A DNA stretch of 64,000 nt from Sandaracinobacteroides sp041675905 (GTDB lineage: Bacteria > Pseudomonadota > Alphaproteobacteria > Sphingomonadales > Sphingomonadaceae), in the NCBI GenBank assembly GCA_041675905.1, contig JBAYSX010000001.1, positions 1-64,000 on the forward strand, in the 5' to 3' direction. The position numbers were made by a program, and so were the translations under genes. The number at the start of each line of letters is the position of its first letter. Position 1 is the first letter of the stretch. Positions 25,401 to 35,029 of the stretch are shown piece after piece. The notes beneath the pieces were generated by a model. That model did no database searches and was not told the DNA's origin. It worked only from the letters and a program-made list of their open reading frames with translations.

Positions 25401-26276
25401 ATGTCTGCAGTTGCTTATGTAAATGGCCGTTTTTTGCCAATCACCGAAGCTGGAATCGGTATCGAGGACCGGTCGGTGCAGTTCGCGGATTCGATCTACG
25501 AGGTGGTGGCCTTCTTCAGTCACCGGCTTCTGGATATGGACCGGCATATCTGGCGGTTGCGGCGAAATGCGGCGGCGCTGTTTCTGGACGGGGTGCCGAC
25601 CGACGTCGTGCTGGCACGGCTGGCGAACAGACTGATCGCGCGCAGCCGGCTGAACGATGGCCTGCTCTATATCCAGGTCAGCCGGGGCGTGGCGAAACGC
25701 GATCATGGCTTCCCGACAAACACGGCGACCGGTCTGATGATGACGGCGCGGCGCTTCGATTTCCGCCAGCGGCTGACGCAACAGCACGAAGGTGTCTGCG
25801 CCATCAGCCTCCCCGATCAGCGCTGGAGCCGTTGCGACATCAAGACCACCGGACTGCTGCCGGCGGTGCTCGCGAAGGAGGAAGCGCGGCGGGCCGGCGC
25901 GTTTGAGGCGATATTGTATCAGCCGGACGGTGTTGTAACGGAAGGGGCCTCGACGAACATCTGGATGGTGGATGGCGAGGGGCGGTTGGTGACGCATCCC
26001 TTGTGTGCATCGATATTGCCGGGAATCGCCCGCGAGACGCTGATGGCAATTGCCCGGGAGCAGGGCATTCCCGTCCTCGAACGGACTTTTACCCTGGCGG
26101 AGGCGCGTGCAGCGCCGGAACTGTTTTTGACATCGACGACGGCTCCGGTTCTGCCGATCGTACGGCTGGATGGCGCGCCGGTGGGTGCGGGCCGGCCGGG
26201 GCCGGTGGTGGCGCGCCTGGTGCCGCTGGTCTGGAAAAACATCGAAAGCCTGACCGGCTGGCGGGCAGAAAAATAA
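25401..26276 (+). CDS. dat: D-amino-acid transaminase (fold-type IV PLP enzyme)
   Basis: 291 residues from MSAVAYVNGRFLPI. Branched-chain/D-amino-acid aminotransferase fold: the PLP lysine is Lys148 in CDIKTTGLLPAVLAK, and the DGVVTEGASTNIW segment carries the cofactor-binding Glu. D-AATs interconvert D-alanine and D-glutamate with their keto acids, feeding peptidoglycan. A GTG directly after the preceding stop (25359) could extend it by 14 residues, but the family N-terminus starts at 25401. It follows the EPS priming gene but is probably not part of EPS synthesis. Confidence 0.88.
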   Translation: MSAVAYVNGRFLPITEAGIGIEDRSVQFADSIYEVVAFFSHRLLDMDRHIWRLRRNAAALFLDGVPTDVVLARLANRLIARSRLNDGLLYIQVSRGVAKRDHGFPTNTATGLMMTARRFDFRQRLTQQHEGVCAISLPDQRWSRCDIKTTGLLPAVLAKEEARRAGAFEAILYQPDGVVTEGASTNIWMVDGEGRLVTHPLCASILPGIARETLMAIAREQGIPVLERTFTLAEARAAPELFLTSTTAPVLPIVRLDGAPVGAGRPGPVVARLVPLVWKNIESLTGWRAEK

Positions 26277-26311
26277 TCTTGTCCCCTGATTTTGCCGGGA
26301 AGCGCTTGCCG

Positions 26312-26331
26312 TGCACCATTACGCTGGTGCA
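26312..26331 (+). terminator. hairpin after the D-amino-acid transaminase gene
   Basis: TGCACCA and TGGTGCA form a perfect 7-bp stem around a 6-base loop, 35 bases after the stop, followed by TATTTC. Weak terminator candidate. The rest of the 293-base gap to the trigger factor gene shows no gene. Confidence 0.4.
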
Positions 26332-26569
26332 TATTTCGTGGCCACGCGCGGCCCGGTGCGCTATGTGCGCGCGAGAAATCGCGGGAGTATATGCAAAAGA
26401 TTTGACGTAAGGGTGAAAACGGATTGAAAAGCTGGTCTGATCTGAAAAATCGTTTCCGTGCCGGACATGGCTGCGGAAGCGAGAATGATGTTATTCCCCC
26501 TGCATTCCCCGTAACCGTTTACCATGCCATGCCGTGCCGTCGGCACAAAGAAGGACAGAATCGACCGTC

Positions 26570-28198
26570 ATGACCGTAACCGAGACGCTGAATGAAGGAC
26601 TGAAGCGGGCCTATAGCCTGGTGATCGACGCCGGGACCATCGCCAGAAAGGTCGATGCCGCCATTGCCGACGTCGCCCCGAAGATTCGTATGCCGGGCTT
26701 TCGTCCGGGCAAGGTGCCGATCAATCTGGTGCGCAAGATGCACGGCGAATCGCTGCGGCGCGACGCCTTGAACGAAGCCATCAATGAATCGGTGAACCGG
26801 CTTCTGGCCGATCGTGGCCTGCGTCCGGCTACACAGCCGCAAATTGATCTCGATTCATCGGACGCCGAAGGCGAGGATGTCAAAATCTCGGTCGCGCTGG
26901 AAATCTTGCCCGAAGTGCCCGAATCCGACCTGAGTGGCATCAAGCTGGAAAAGCTGGTGGCCGAAACCAGCGACGAGGAAATTGAAACCGCGCTCGGACG
27001 GCTGGCCGAACAGCAAAAGACCTTCGCCGATGCGCCCGAGGGCCATGCGGCCGGGAAGGGAGACCAGCTGACCATCGATTATGTTGGCACCACTGATGGC
27101 GTCGCCTTCGAAGGGGGCACGGGTTCCGACATGCAGATCGAACTCGGCTCCGGTCGTCTGATCCCGGGTTTTGAGGATCAGCTGGAAGGCGCAAAGGTTG
27201 GTGACGAGCGGACCGTCAAGCTCGACTTCCCGGCGGATTATGGTGCTGAAAATCTCGCCGGAAAGGCGGCGGAGTTTGCCGTAACCGTGAAGGCCGTGAA
27301 GCAGGCGAGCGTTCCAGCGGTGGATGAGGAACTGGCGACCAATCTCGGCCTCGAAAATCTCGCGCAACTGCGGGACATTTTGAAGGACCAGGCCGAATCG
27401 GAATTGAACGGCCTGGCGCGCACCTATCTGAAGCGCAAACTGCTGGATCATTTGGCCGCAGCGCATGATTTTGAAGTGCCGCCGTCGATGGTGGATGCGG
27501 AATTCAACCAGATCTGGCGGCAGGTGGAGCAGGAAGCCAGCGAGGAAGAAAAGGCGAAGCTGGAAGACGATCGCGCCGATTATGTCCGGATCGCCGAACG
27601 CCGGGTGCGTCTTGGCTTGCTGCTGTCTGACATCGGTCAGAAGAATGACGTTCAGGTTACGCAGCAGGAAATGAACCGGTTGATTGCTCAGGAAGCCTCG
27701 CGTTATCCGGGCCAGCAGCAGGAAGTGCAGCGCTTCTTCTCGGAAAATGCGGTGGCTGCCGCGCAACTGCGCGCGCCGCTGTATGAAGAAAAGGTCGTTG
27801 ATTATCTGCTGGATAAGGCGGAGATCACCGAGCGTAAGGTGACCCGGGCCGAACTGGAAGCAGCGATCGAGGACGAGGACGAGACACCGCACGGGGCCGC
27901 CCATGGCCATGCGGGTCATGTGCACGGTCCGGATTGCGACCACGACCACGACCACGACCATGCGCACGATCATGCTGAAGAAGGCGTGAAACCGGCGAAG
28001 AAGCCGCGGGCGAAGAAGGCTGCCGAACCGGAAGCAGTGGCAGATGCAGACGCTGCCGATGTTGCCGGAGAAGAGAAACCGGCGAAGAAGTCGGCGGCTC
28101 GCAAGGCGAAGGCTGCTGCCGATTCTTCGGACGAAGATAATGGCGAGGAAAAGGCCGAGAAGAAGCCGCGCGCCAAAAAGCCGGCAGCGTCGGAGTAG
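26570..28198 (+). CDS. tig: trigger factor with long His/Asp-rich and Lys/Ala-rich C-terminal tail
   Basis: Ribosome-bound chaperone and peptidyl-prolyl isomerase acting on nascent chains. The start MTVTETLNEGLKR matches the family N-terminus; the ribosome-docking motif GFRPGKVP is at 43-50, the FKBP-type domain spans about 155-245, and the C-terminal chaperone arms follow. At 542 residues it is about 110 longer than E. coli TF: residues 435-542 hold a metal-binding-looking block with eleven histidines and one cysteine (about 441-468) and then PAKKPRAKKA-like basic repeats mixed with acidic stretches. The tail is in frame and the codon use looks like the body, so it is a genuine extension. 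Confidence 0.95.
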   Translation: MTVTETLNEGLKRAYSLVIDAGTIARKVDAAIADVAPKIRMPGFRPGKVPINLVRKMHGESLRRDALNEAINESVNRLLADRGLRPATQPQIDLDSSDAEGEDVKISVALEILPEVPESDLSGIKLEKLVAETSDEEIETALGRLAEQQKTFADAPEGHAAGKGDQLTIDYVGTTDGVAFEGGTGSDMQIELGSGRLIPGFEDQLEGAKVGDERTVKLDFPADYGAENLAGKAAEFAVTVKAVKQASVPAVDEELATNLGLENLAQLRDILKDQAESELNGLARTYLKRKLLDHLAAAHDFEVPPSMVDAEFNQIWRQVEQEASEEEKAKLEDDRADYVRIAERRVRLGLLLSDIGQKNDVQVTQQEMNRLIAQEASRYPGQQQEVQRFFSENAVAAAQLRAPLYEEKVVDYLLDKAEITERKVTRAELEAAIEDEDETPHGAAHGHAGHVHGPDCDHDHDHDHAHDHAEEGVKPAKKPRAKKAAEPEAVADADAADVAGEEKPAKKSAARKAKAAADSSDEDNGEEKAEKKPRAKKPAASE

Positions 28199-28219
28199 TT
28201 CGTCTGCCAATTGCACGAG

Positions 28220-28245
28220 AGGCGGGGCCAGCCATGGCCCCGCCT
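28220..28245 (+). terminator. intrinsic terminator after trigger factor
   Basis: A perfect 10-bp GC stem (AGGCGGGGCC / GGCCCCGCCT) with a 6-base loop, followed by a TTTGTGTTT tail, 21 bases after the tig stop. Confidence 0.88.
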
Positions 28246-28254
28246 TTTGTGTTT

Positions 28255-28968
28255 CTAGAACGCCGCCGTCAGCGATACGACGAAACTATTTTTGGCATTT
28301 TCATTAAAGCGGGATTTCTCGGGCAGATCATTGCCGATCCAGGCGATACCGAGTGTCAGGGCGTTCCAGTTGGCGTCCACGCCAACCATATAATCCAATT
28401 TGCTTGTGGTCTGGCCGCTGGGGTCGACGACGAGCGCGCCGCGTTCGTGGCCGATGGATGCCTTGAGTGTCAGGGGCGTGGTGGGGATGCCGACCGACCC
28501 TGCGGCATAAACATAGCGGCTGGAACGGTTGAGATTGCCCTGATCGGGTGCCCAGTTCAGACCTACAGTAAGCGTGGCAGGGCCAAGATTTCCGGCCACC
28601 GAGCCATAAAGCTCATATACGTCGACGCCAGAGGCGCCAGGGAACAGATACGTATAGATTCCGACAGTGGGCGTTAACAGCCCGAACTGCCTGCTCCAGC
28701 CGCCATAAACGTCGATTTCGGTCGTCGCCCCGGCATAATCCTGGATCGATGAGCCCCAGACGCCAGCGAAAAAGCCGGGGGCGGTGTTTACCGTGATGTT
28801 GCCCTGAACGGCGGGATCCTTGTCTGAAAGACTGACGCCCCGGAACCGGTAGTCCGACACAAAGGACGCGGATCCGCTGACGGAGAGGAAATTGTCCTGC
28901 GCCCTGACGGCGGCGGATACAGAAACCAGGCTGGCGGCGATCAACAGTGTGGAAGGAATAGCGCGCAT
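28255..28968 (-). CDS. TorF-family putative porin
   Basis: 237 residues with a signal peptide (MRAIPSTLLIAASLV...AVRA, cleaved before QDN) and a beta-barrel of alternating strands ending in an aromatic residue (SLTAAF). The N-terminal mature part, ASFVSDYRFRGVSLSDKDPAVQG, is the hallmark of the TorF/gcw_chp family of proteobacterial outer-membrane proteins. Substrate unknown. The ATG at 28968 has GGGAG eight bases upstream; the open frame extends further 5' but the signal peptide fixes the start. Its leader contains two hairpins. Confidence 0.88.
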   Translation of the reverse strand: MRAIPSTLLIAASLVSVSAAVRAQDNFLSVSGSASFVSDYRFRGVSLSDKDPAVQGNITVNTAPGFFAGVWGSSIQDYAGATTEIDVYGGWSRQFGLLTPTVGIYTYLFPGASGVDVYELYGSVAGNLGPATLTVGLNWAPDQGNLNRSSRYVYAAGSVGIPTTPLTLKASIGHERGALVVDPSGQTTSKLDYMVGVDANWNALTLGIAWIGNDLPEKSRFNENAKNSFVVSLTAAF

Positions 28969-28985
28969 GATCTTACTCCCTGAAA

Positions 28986-29048
28986 GACGCTGATACAGCG
29001 TCCTGGAACAACGGTTCAGGGGCCGTTGGCAGACGGGAAAGCCGTCTG
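28986..29048 (-). promoter_or_regulatory. two hairpins in the porin 5' leader
   Basis: Read toward the porin start: CAGACGG/CCGTCTG with a 5-base loop (29030-29048), then GACGCTG/CAGCGTC with a 3-base loop (28986-29002), the latter ending 17 bases before the ATG and next to the ribosome site. They could affect stability or translation, or the first could end the upstream rodA transcript. Confidence 0.4.
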
Positions 29049-29163
29049 ATATCCTGTGCTCGCGCGGGATATTCATCCTCTGTGCCCGCCGATCATGCTG
29101 AAATTTGGTGCACTGCACAACCGGAAATTTCACAAGAATGGCGATTGTGGCCGATTTGCAACC

Positions 29164-30282
29164 TCATCCATCGGGGGCCGCGTGGTTATCCCGGTAAACA
29201 CCCATCAAAATACCAAAGGTCAACATTACGGTCAGCATGGCGCTGCCGCCATGGCTGACCAACGGCAGCGGAATGCCGACGACGGGGGCCAGGCCCATCA
29301 CCATCATGATGTTGATGAGCACATAGAAAAAGATGGTCATCGATAGCCCGGCAGCCACCAGTCGCCCGAAGATCGTGGGTGCGCGCAATGCCGTGCGGAT
29401 TCCCCAGTTCAGGAACAGCAGATACCCGGCGATCAGCACCAGGCCACCAATGAGCCCCCATTCTTCAGCCATGGTGGCAAAGATGAAATCGGTTTGCGGC
29501 TCGGGCAGATAATCGAGATGGCTTTGCGTGCCGTTGAGAAAACCCTTGCCGGTCAAGCCGCCGGAACCAATGGCGATTTTCGACTGGGTGATGTGATAGC
29601 CAGCACCCAGTGGATCGCTCGCCGGATCGAGGAACGTCAGAACCCGGCGTTGCTGGTAATCGTGCAGCATATTATAAATGACAGGCAGCGACGCAATGCC
29701 GATTGCGCCTGGAATGACGAGATAGCGCAATGGCAGGCCGCCGAGAAACATCACAACCACACCACCGGCGAAGATCATCGTTGCAGTGCCGAGATCCGGT
29801 TGCAGCAGAACCAGCGCCATCGGCACCAGAATCATCGCCACCGGCGGCCATATGCCGGCGAATTTGCCCGCATAGCCGCGCGGCAGATAATGATAGAAAC
29901 GCGCCACCGCCAGCACGATCGCCAGTTTCATGAATTCAGATGGCTGCAGCCGGATGATGCCAAGGTCGAGCCAGCGTTGTGAACCTCCGGATATCGCACC
30001 CAGCGCCTCGACGCCGACGAGAGCAAGCAGGATCACGGCATAAAGTGGATAGGCCAGCGCCAGCCAGCGCGTCAGCGGCACCTGCGACATCAGAATCGCG
30101 AGAACCAGAAAACCGAGATAGCGCACGGCGTGCGGCAGTGCCCAGGGCATGAGATTGCCGCCCGCCGTCGAGTAGAGAATGGTCGCGCCAAAACCGGCAA
30201 TGGCCGTGACGATCAATACGATACCCCATGGCAGTTTCAGCAGGCGCTGCGGCCAGCGGGCGTTGAGCAGCGCGCCGATCAT
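29164..30282 (-). CDS. rodA: rod-shape SEDS glycosyltransferase RodA
   Basis: 372 residues, about ten membrane helices. SEDS-family peptidoglycan polymerase that works with PBP2 in lateral wall synthesis. The catalytic Asp region LLQPDLGTAT and the C-terminal GIPLPLVSHGGSAML signature are both present. ATG overlaps the mrdA stop by four bases (ATGA), as in a classical mre-mrd operon. Confidence 0.96.
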   Translation of the reverse strand: MIGALLNARWPQRLLKLPWGIVLIVTAIAGFGATILYSTAGGNLMPWALPHAVRYLGFLVLAILMSQVPLTRWLALAYPLYAVILLALVGVEALGAISGGSQRWLDLGIIRLQPSEFMKLAIVLAVARFYHYLPRGYAGKFAGIWPPVAMILVPMALVLLQPDLGTATMIFAGGVVVMFLGGLPLRYLVIPGAIGIASLPVIYNMLHDYQQRRVLTFLDPASDPLGAGYHITQSKIAIGSGGLTGKGFLNGTQSHLDYLPEPQTDFIFATMAEEWGLIGGLVLIAGYLLFLNWGIRTALRAPTIFGRLVAAGLSMTIFFYVLINIMMVMGLAPVVGIPLPLVSHGGSAMLTVMLTFGILMGVYRDNHAAPDG

Positions 30283-32201
30283 GGAGCGGAGGGTGCGGTT
30301 GCGGCGGCCTCGGCAGCCGCGCGGCGCTCGGCTTCGATCCGGACACGCTCGGCGGCGGCGCGTTTGCTCAGCACATCTTCCAGCGATTCTTCCGCCAGTT
30401 CGCGATCATAAATCCAGGTCAGCACATCTTTCGCGATGGGCGCGGCGGCGCGCGAGCCGCCCATGCCATGTTCGACAATGACGCTGACCGCGTAGCGGGG
30501 CGCCTCGACAGGCGCGAAAGCAATGAACAGCGCATGGTCGCGAAAGCGCCAGGGAAGGGCGGTGCCGCGCGGGCCGCCGCGGTTGAGGCTGCGTACCTGG
30601 GCCGTACCGGTCTTGCCGGCCATCGCGATCCCCGGCACCTTCAGGCGCGAGGCTCGCGCTGTACCGGTGCTCCCATTGACCACATCGTCCATTCCGGCAC
30701 GCACGACATCGAGATGTTCGGGCGGAATGTTGATCCGCTCGAAAGGCGCGGGCGGCGGGCCAGCCAGCAGGCGCGGTTCAACGATCTGACCGGTGGCGAT
30801 GCGCGCCGTCATCACCGCCAACTGCAACGGATTGACGACCACATAGCCCTGGCCAATCGACATGTTGAGCGTGTCGGCGGCCGTCCAGCGCTGGTCGTAG
30901 CGTTTCTGTTTCCACGCCGGATCGGGGATAATGCCGGCACGTTGCACGGGCATGGGCAGGTCGAATTTATGTTCCAGACCAAGCGTACGCGCCATATCGG
31001 CGACGGCCTGCGCGCCGATGCGGTGCGCCATCGAATAGAAATAGACGTTGCAGCTTTTGGAAATGCTGTCCCGCATCGCGACGGTGCCGTGGCCGGAACG
31101 GCGGTGGCAATGCCAGCTGCGACCGCCAACCGTGTAGCGGCCACCACAAAATACCGTATCGGTGGGCGGCACCCCGCTCGCCAGCGCCGCCAGCGCTGTG
31201 ACGGGTTTGAAGGTGGATCCGGGGACATATAACCCCTGCATGACCTTGTTCAGCAGGGGCTTTTTCTCGTCAGCCTGCATTTCCTTCCACAATTTCGACG
31301 GGATGCGGTTGGAAAAAATATTGGGATCGAAGGCCGGCATCGACAGCAGACATTTGATATCCCCGGTCAGGCAATCGAGGACGACGACCGAGCAGCTCTC
31401 ATCGCCGACGCGGGCAGCCGTAAATGCCTGCAGGCCGCGATCGATGGTGAGTTGCACGGTCTGGCCGGGAATATCATCGCGCGTGTCCAGTTCGCGGACG
31501 ATACGGCCACGGGCATTGACTTCCACGCGCCGTGCACCGGGCTCGCCGCGCAGGGTTTTCTCGGCGCATTTCTCGACGCCGTCCTTGCCCACGCGAAAAC
31601 CGGGCAGCATGTAGAGCGGGTCGCGATCCTGTTTATATTGTTCGGCGGTGGGCGGCCCGACATAGCCGAGCAAATGCGCGAAGGCGGTGCTGTCCGGATA
31701 GTTGCGGACATAGGTTTTGACCGCCTGCACGCCTGCGACATCGGTAAAATCCAGATTGAGGGCGGCATAGGCTTTCCAGCCGATATCGTCGGCCACCAGC
31801 AGGGCGGCGGAAGGACGCAGCCCGAGCGCCTCGGCGTGGATACGCTCGCGATCTTCTGCGGTGAGCGGGACAACGGTGGCGATGCGGTCGAGCGCGCGGT
31901 CGAGATCGCCGGCCAGCGAGGGGATGATTTCAACACCATAGGCGGGGCGATTGTTGGCAAGCGTTTCGCCTGCCGCATCGACGATCCAGCCGCGACGGGG
32001 CACAATCCGGTGCAGGGTGACACGATTGTCTTCCGCTGCCACCGCATATCGCTCGCCTTCAGCGATGGACAGCCACGCCATGCGTCCGGCCAGCACGGCG
32101 CCCGCACCGATCTGCGCTGCGCCCAGGAAGAAGGCGCGGCGGTGAAACATCCGCTCGGATGCGCCCTTGTTGCGGAAATCAGGGGGCTTTTTTCCGCGCA
32201 T
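30279..32201 (-). CDS. mrdA: penicillin-binding protein 2 (elongasome transpeptidase)
   Basis: 640 residues. N-terminal membrane anchor (about 20-40), dimerisation domain, and a transpeptidase domain with SxxK in GSTFKPV, SxN in SKSCN and KTGTAQV. PBP2 cross-links new glycan strands made by RodA. The start MRGKKPPDFRNKG at 32201 shares one base with the mreD stop (TGATG). C-terminus extends as an Ala/Arg-rich helical tail. Confidence 0.96.
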   Translation of the reverse strand: MRGKKPPDFRNKGASERMFHRRAFFLGAAQIGAGAVLAGRMAWLSIAEGERYAVAAEDNRVTLHRIVPRRGWIVDAAGETLANNRPAYGVEIIPSLAGDLDRALDRIATVVPLTAEDRERIHAEALGLRPSAALLVADDIGWKAYAALNLDFTDVAGVQAVKTYVRNYPDSTAFAHLLGYVGPPTAEQYKQDRDPLYMLPGFRVGKDGVEKCAEKTLRGEPGARRVEVNARGRIVRELDTRDDIPGQTVQLTIDRGLQAFTAARVGDESCSVVVLDCLTGDIKCLLSMPAFDPNIFSNRIPSKLWKEMQADEKKPLLNKVMQGLYVPGSTFKPVTALAALASGVPPTDTVFCGGRYTVGGRSWHCHRRSGHGTVAMRDSISKSCNVYFYSMAHRIGAQAVADMARTLGLEHKFDLPMPVQRAGIIPDPAWKQKRYDQRWTAADTLNMSIGQGYVVVNPLQLAVMTARIATGQIVEPRLLAGPPPAPFERINIPPEHLDVVRAGMDDVVNGSTGTARASRLKVPGIAMAGKTGTAQVRSLNRGGPRGTALPWRFRDHALFIAFAPVEAPRYAVSVIVEHGMGGSRAAAPIAKDVLTWIYDRELAEESLEDVLSKRAAAERVRIEAERRAAAEAAATAPSAP

Positions 32202-32716
32202 CAGGCGGTCCACACCAGGATTTTCTGCTGCACCCGGGCGGCGATGGCAACCGCCAGGGGATAGGCAAAAATGGTCGTCAATGCTTGCAACAGGAAGGGC
32301 CATAGCGCTGTGGTGGCGCCAAAAAAGCTGGTGATCTGCCAGGAGAGCAGTTGGGCGACAAGAACGACCAGCGCTGTAAACAGCCAGTCCACCGCCAGGC
32401 TATGGCCCTCGAAGCGGTCTTCGGCAAGGCGAACGGTGGCTACCGCCCCGGCGAACAACAGGCTGGATTGACCCAGCGGCTGGCCGGACAGCAGATCGAA
32501 AACCACACCAAGCAAAAAAGCGACCCATACCGGCATCAGGCGCGGTTGCAGTATGGCCCAGATAATGACGAACAAAAAAGCGAAATGCGGCATCGCTCCG
32601 ACTGCCAGCGGCAACGGCAGTGCCATCACCGCCATGGCCAGAAACACGATCGCCGCCGGAATCGCCTTGCAGGCACGATCCGCGATGGGCGAAGGCTTGA
32701 TGATTGGCGGATTCAT
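32201..32716 (-). CDS. mreD: rod shape-determining protein MreD
   Basis: 171 residues with five or so membrane helices, the small hydrophobic member of the MreBCD complex. Poorly conserved family; identity rests on topology, on segments such as GVVFDLLSGQPLGQSS (a recognisable MreD stretch) and on position between mreC and mrdA. ATG overlaps the mreC stop by four bases. Confidence 0.93.
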   Translation of the reverse strand: MNPPIIKPSPIADRACKAIPAAIVFLAMAVMALPLPLAVGAMPHFAFLFVIIWAILQPRLMPVWVAFLLGVVFDLLSGQPLGQSSLLFAGAVATVRLAEDRFEGHSLAVDWLFTALVVLVAQLLSWQITSFFGATTALWPFLLQALTTIFAYPLAVAIAARVQQKILVWTA

Positions 32717-33645
32717 GGAGTGGCAGCCGGGGCGGATGCCGGAACATCGGCTTCGGGTATCGCCGGGGAAACGGGCAAGATTTCCGGGGGGGCAAGCCAT
32801 GAAGCTTCGACGATGACAGCGCCGAGACCCGTAGGATTGGCAAGCGCCCGCGCGCGCGGCGGACTCGCCCGGGCGTCGATGATGACCGCCACGGGAATCC
32901 CGGGCGGGTATAGCCCGCCGTCGCCGCTCGTCACCAGACGGTCGCCGACGCGGATCCGGTCTGACCCCGAAGCGATATCGTAGGAGAATTCGAGCAATGT
33001 GCCGCCGGTTCCGATAGCCAGACCTGTCCAGCCGGTGCGCATGACCTTCACCGGTACCCGACTGTTGGCGTCCGTCAGTAACATGATGCGCGCGGCATTC
33101 TGGCCGACTTCGGTAACGCGACCGGCGAGGCCATCGGCGGCGATGACCGGCATGCGCGGTCGCACGCCGGCTTTGAGACCGGCGCCGATAATGGCCGTGC
33201 GGCGCGCAGCGACCGCAGGCGCGGCTGCCGCGACGGTTGCCGCAACGACCCGTCGTTCGGGCCGGCGCAGACCGATCAGCGCTTCCAGTTCGCGCACCTG
33301 CTGTTCCAGCAAACGCGTGCGTGCGACTGCCGCGCGGTTTTCCGCGAGTTCGGCTTCCAGCGCCGCATTTTTATCCACCAGTCGCCAATGTGCACCGATG
33401 GTGTCACCGATGTCGCGCGCCGCGGCAACCGGGGCATGGGCGACCGATAGCAGGGGCTGTAATGCATCGACCATCGCGCCACGTACCTGTTGGCCCAGAG
33501 CGGGGTTCACCCGTTGCAATACGAGCAGCAGCACCGCCAGCGCGAGGATAATGCCGGTGAAGAGGGCGGCCAGAAGCGCCAGATTGCTGTCCCGGCGGGC
33601 GAAACCGCGCCGGCGCGCCGAGACAGATGACGGCCGGCCTACCAT
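32713..33645 (-). CDS. mreC: rod shape-determining protein MreC
   Basis: 310 residues: cytoplasmic N-terminus rich in Arg, one membrane helix (about 24-43), a coiled coil (about 90-120) and two periplasmic beta-barrel domains with GLAGRVTEVGQNAARIMLLTD, as in MreC. Scaffold linking MreB and PBP2. Pro/Ala-rich C-terminal tail. 104-base gap from mreB. Confidence 0.95.
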   Translation of the reverse strand: MVGRPSSVSARRRGFARRDSNLALLAALFTGIILALAVLLLVLQRVNPALGQQVRGAMVDALQPLLSVAHAPVAAARDIGDTIGAHWRLVDKNAALEAELAENRAAVARTRLLEQQVRELEALIGLRRPERRVVAATVAAAAPAVAARRTAIIGAGLKAGVRPRMPVIAADGLAGRVTEVGQNAARIMLLTDANSRVPVKVMRTGWTGLAIGTGGTLLEFSYDIASGSDRIRVGDRLVTSGDGGLYPPGIPVAVIIDARASPPRARALANPTGLGAVIVEASWLAPPEILPVSPAIPEADVPASAPAATP

Positions 33646-33749
33646 GGCCGTGCCCCCAAAGGCATAGATGCGGGTTTGAGCGACATATTGCCCCTCATTC
33701 CATACAGCGCCCGGCCATCAAGGCTAGCAGATTGTAAAGTTTTTGCGAA

Positions 33750-34793
33750 TCAGGCGCTGGTCAGCACGCCGCGATAGACCGAATCTTCCAGCGCGCGGCC
33801 CGTACCGAGAGCCACGCAGGACAGCGGCTCTTCGGCGATGGTGACCGGCAGGCCGGTGGCCTGGCGCAATGCCTCGTCCAGCGAACCGAGCAGCGCACCG
33901 CCGCCGGTGACGACGATGCCCTGATCGACGATGTCGGCCGCGAGTTCGGGGGCGGTGTTCTCCAACGCCAGCCGTACGCTTTCGATGATGGCGGAAACCG
34001 GTTCGGAAAGCGCTTCGGCGATCTGGCCCTGGTTGATGGTGATTTCCTTGGGAACGCCATTCACCAGATCGCGGCCCTTGATTTCGAGCGTACGGCCAAT
34101 GCCATCGGCGGGCGGCAGCGCCGTGCCGATTTCCTTTTTGACGCGTTCTGCGGTGGCTTCGCCGATCAAAAGATTATGGTTGCGGCGGACATAATTGATG
34201 ATGGCCTCGTCCATCTTGTCCCCGCCCATGCGGACGCTGGTGGTGAATGCAAGGCCGCGCAACGACAGCACCGCCACTTCCGTTGTGCCGCCGCCGATAT
34301 CGACGACCATCGAGCCAATCGGTTCGGTGACCGGCATCCCCGCGCCGATCGCGGCCGCCATCGGTTCGAGGATCAGGCTGACCTGGCTGGCGCCGGCGTT
34401 GCTGGCCGCATCGCGGATGGCGCGGCGTTCGACCGGTGTGGAGCCGGACGGGATGCAGACAATGATTTCCGGCCAGGATGGCAGGCGGCTTTGCCCATGC
34501 ACCTTGGCGATGAAATATTTGATCATGTCTTCGGCGACCTCGATGTCGGCGATGACGCCATCGCGCAACGGGCGGATCGCCTCGACATTGCCGGGCGTCT
34601 TGCCCATCATCAGCTTCGCATCATTGCCGACGGCCTTTACCTGGCGGCGGCCATTGACCATTTCGATGGCGACCACGGATGGCTCGTTCAGAACGATGCC
34701 ACGACCGCGCACATAGACAAGGGTGTTGGCGGTGCCGAGGTCGATCGCCATATCCTGGCTGAAAAACCCAAAGAGACGGTTAAAAAAATTCAC
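33750..34793 (-). CDS. mreB: rod shape-determining actin-like protein MreB
   Basis: 347 residues. Actin-like ATPase that forms filaments under the membrane and guides wall synthesis. Phosphate-1 loop AIDLGTANTLVYV and phosphate-2 segment VVDIGGGTTEVAV are clear. I place the start at a GTG (34793) giving MNFFNRLFGFFSQDMAIDLG, the typical N-terminus with its hydrophobic membrane-binding helix; AAGG lies nine bases upstream. An upstream ATG-less extension to 34946 is not homologous. Confidence 0.95.
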   Translation of the reverse strand: MNFFNRLFGFFSQDMAIDLGTANTLVYVRGRGIVLNEPSVVAIEMVNGRRQVKAVGNDAKLMMGKTPGNVEAIRPLRDGVIADIEVAEDMIKYFIAKVHGQSRLPSWPEIIVCIPSGSTPVERRAIRDAASNAGASQVSLILEPMAAAIGAGMPVTEPIGSMVVDIGGGTTEVAVLSLRGLAFTTSVRMGGDKMDEAIINYVRRNHNLLIGEATAERVKKEIGTALPPADGIGRTLEIKGRDLVNGVPKEITINQGQIAEALSEPVSAIIESVRLALENTAPELAADIVDQGIVVTGGGALLGSLDEALRQATGLPVTIAEEPLSCVALGTGRALEDSVYRGVLTSA

Positions 34794-35029
34794 AGGAGGC
34801 AGACCTTGTTTCGAGCGCGTGTTTCGCGCCGCTCCCCGGATCGCCCCGAGTGAATACCGCCTGCCAGGTTCCAGCGGCGGCAGGAGTCGCACATGGCCGG
34901 GGCGGACAGGTTGCGGGTTCTTTGGCGCATAGGATGTTGGCGGCACCCATGCAAGCGACTCTGTGAATCTGTGTCCACCAAAACGGACCCGTCTCTTGCC
35001 CCTTCACCGTGCCGGTGCGAAATGAGGAT

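Noticed and set aside
27941..27975. repeated GACCAC units resembling a microsatellite
   Set aside because: They are in frame and encode the His/Asp block of trigger factor, so they are treated as part of the gene tail.
26855..28216. 453-residue minus-strand open frame over the trigger factor gene
   Set aside because: Exact antisense of tig; Leu/Arg/His-rich without domains; no ribosome site seen.
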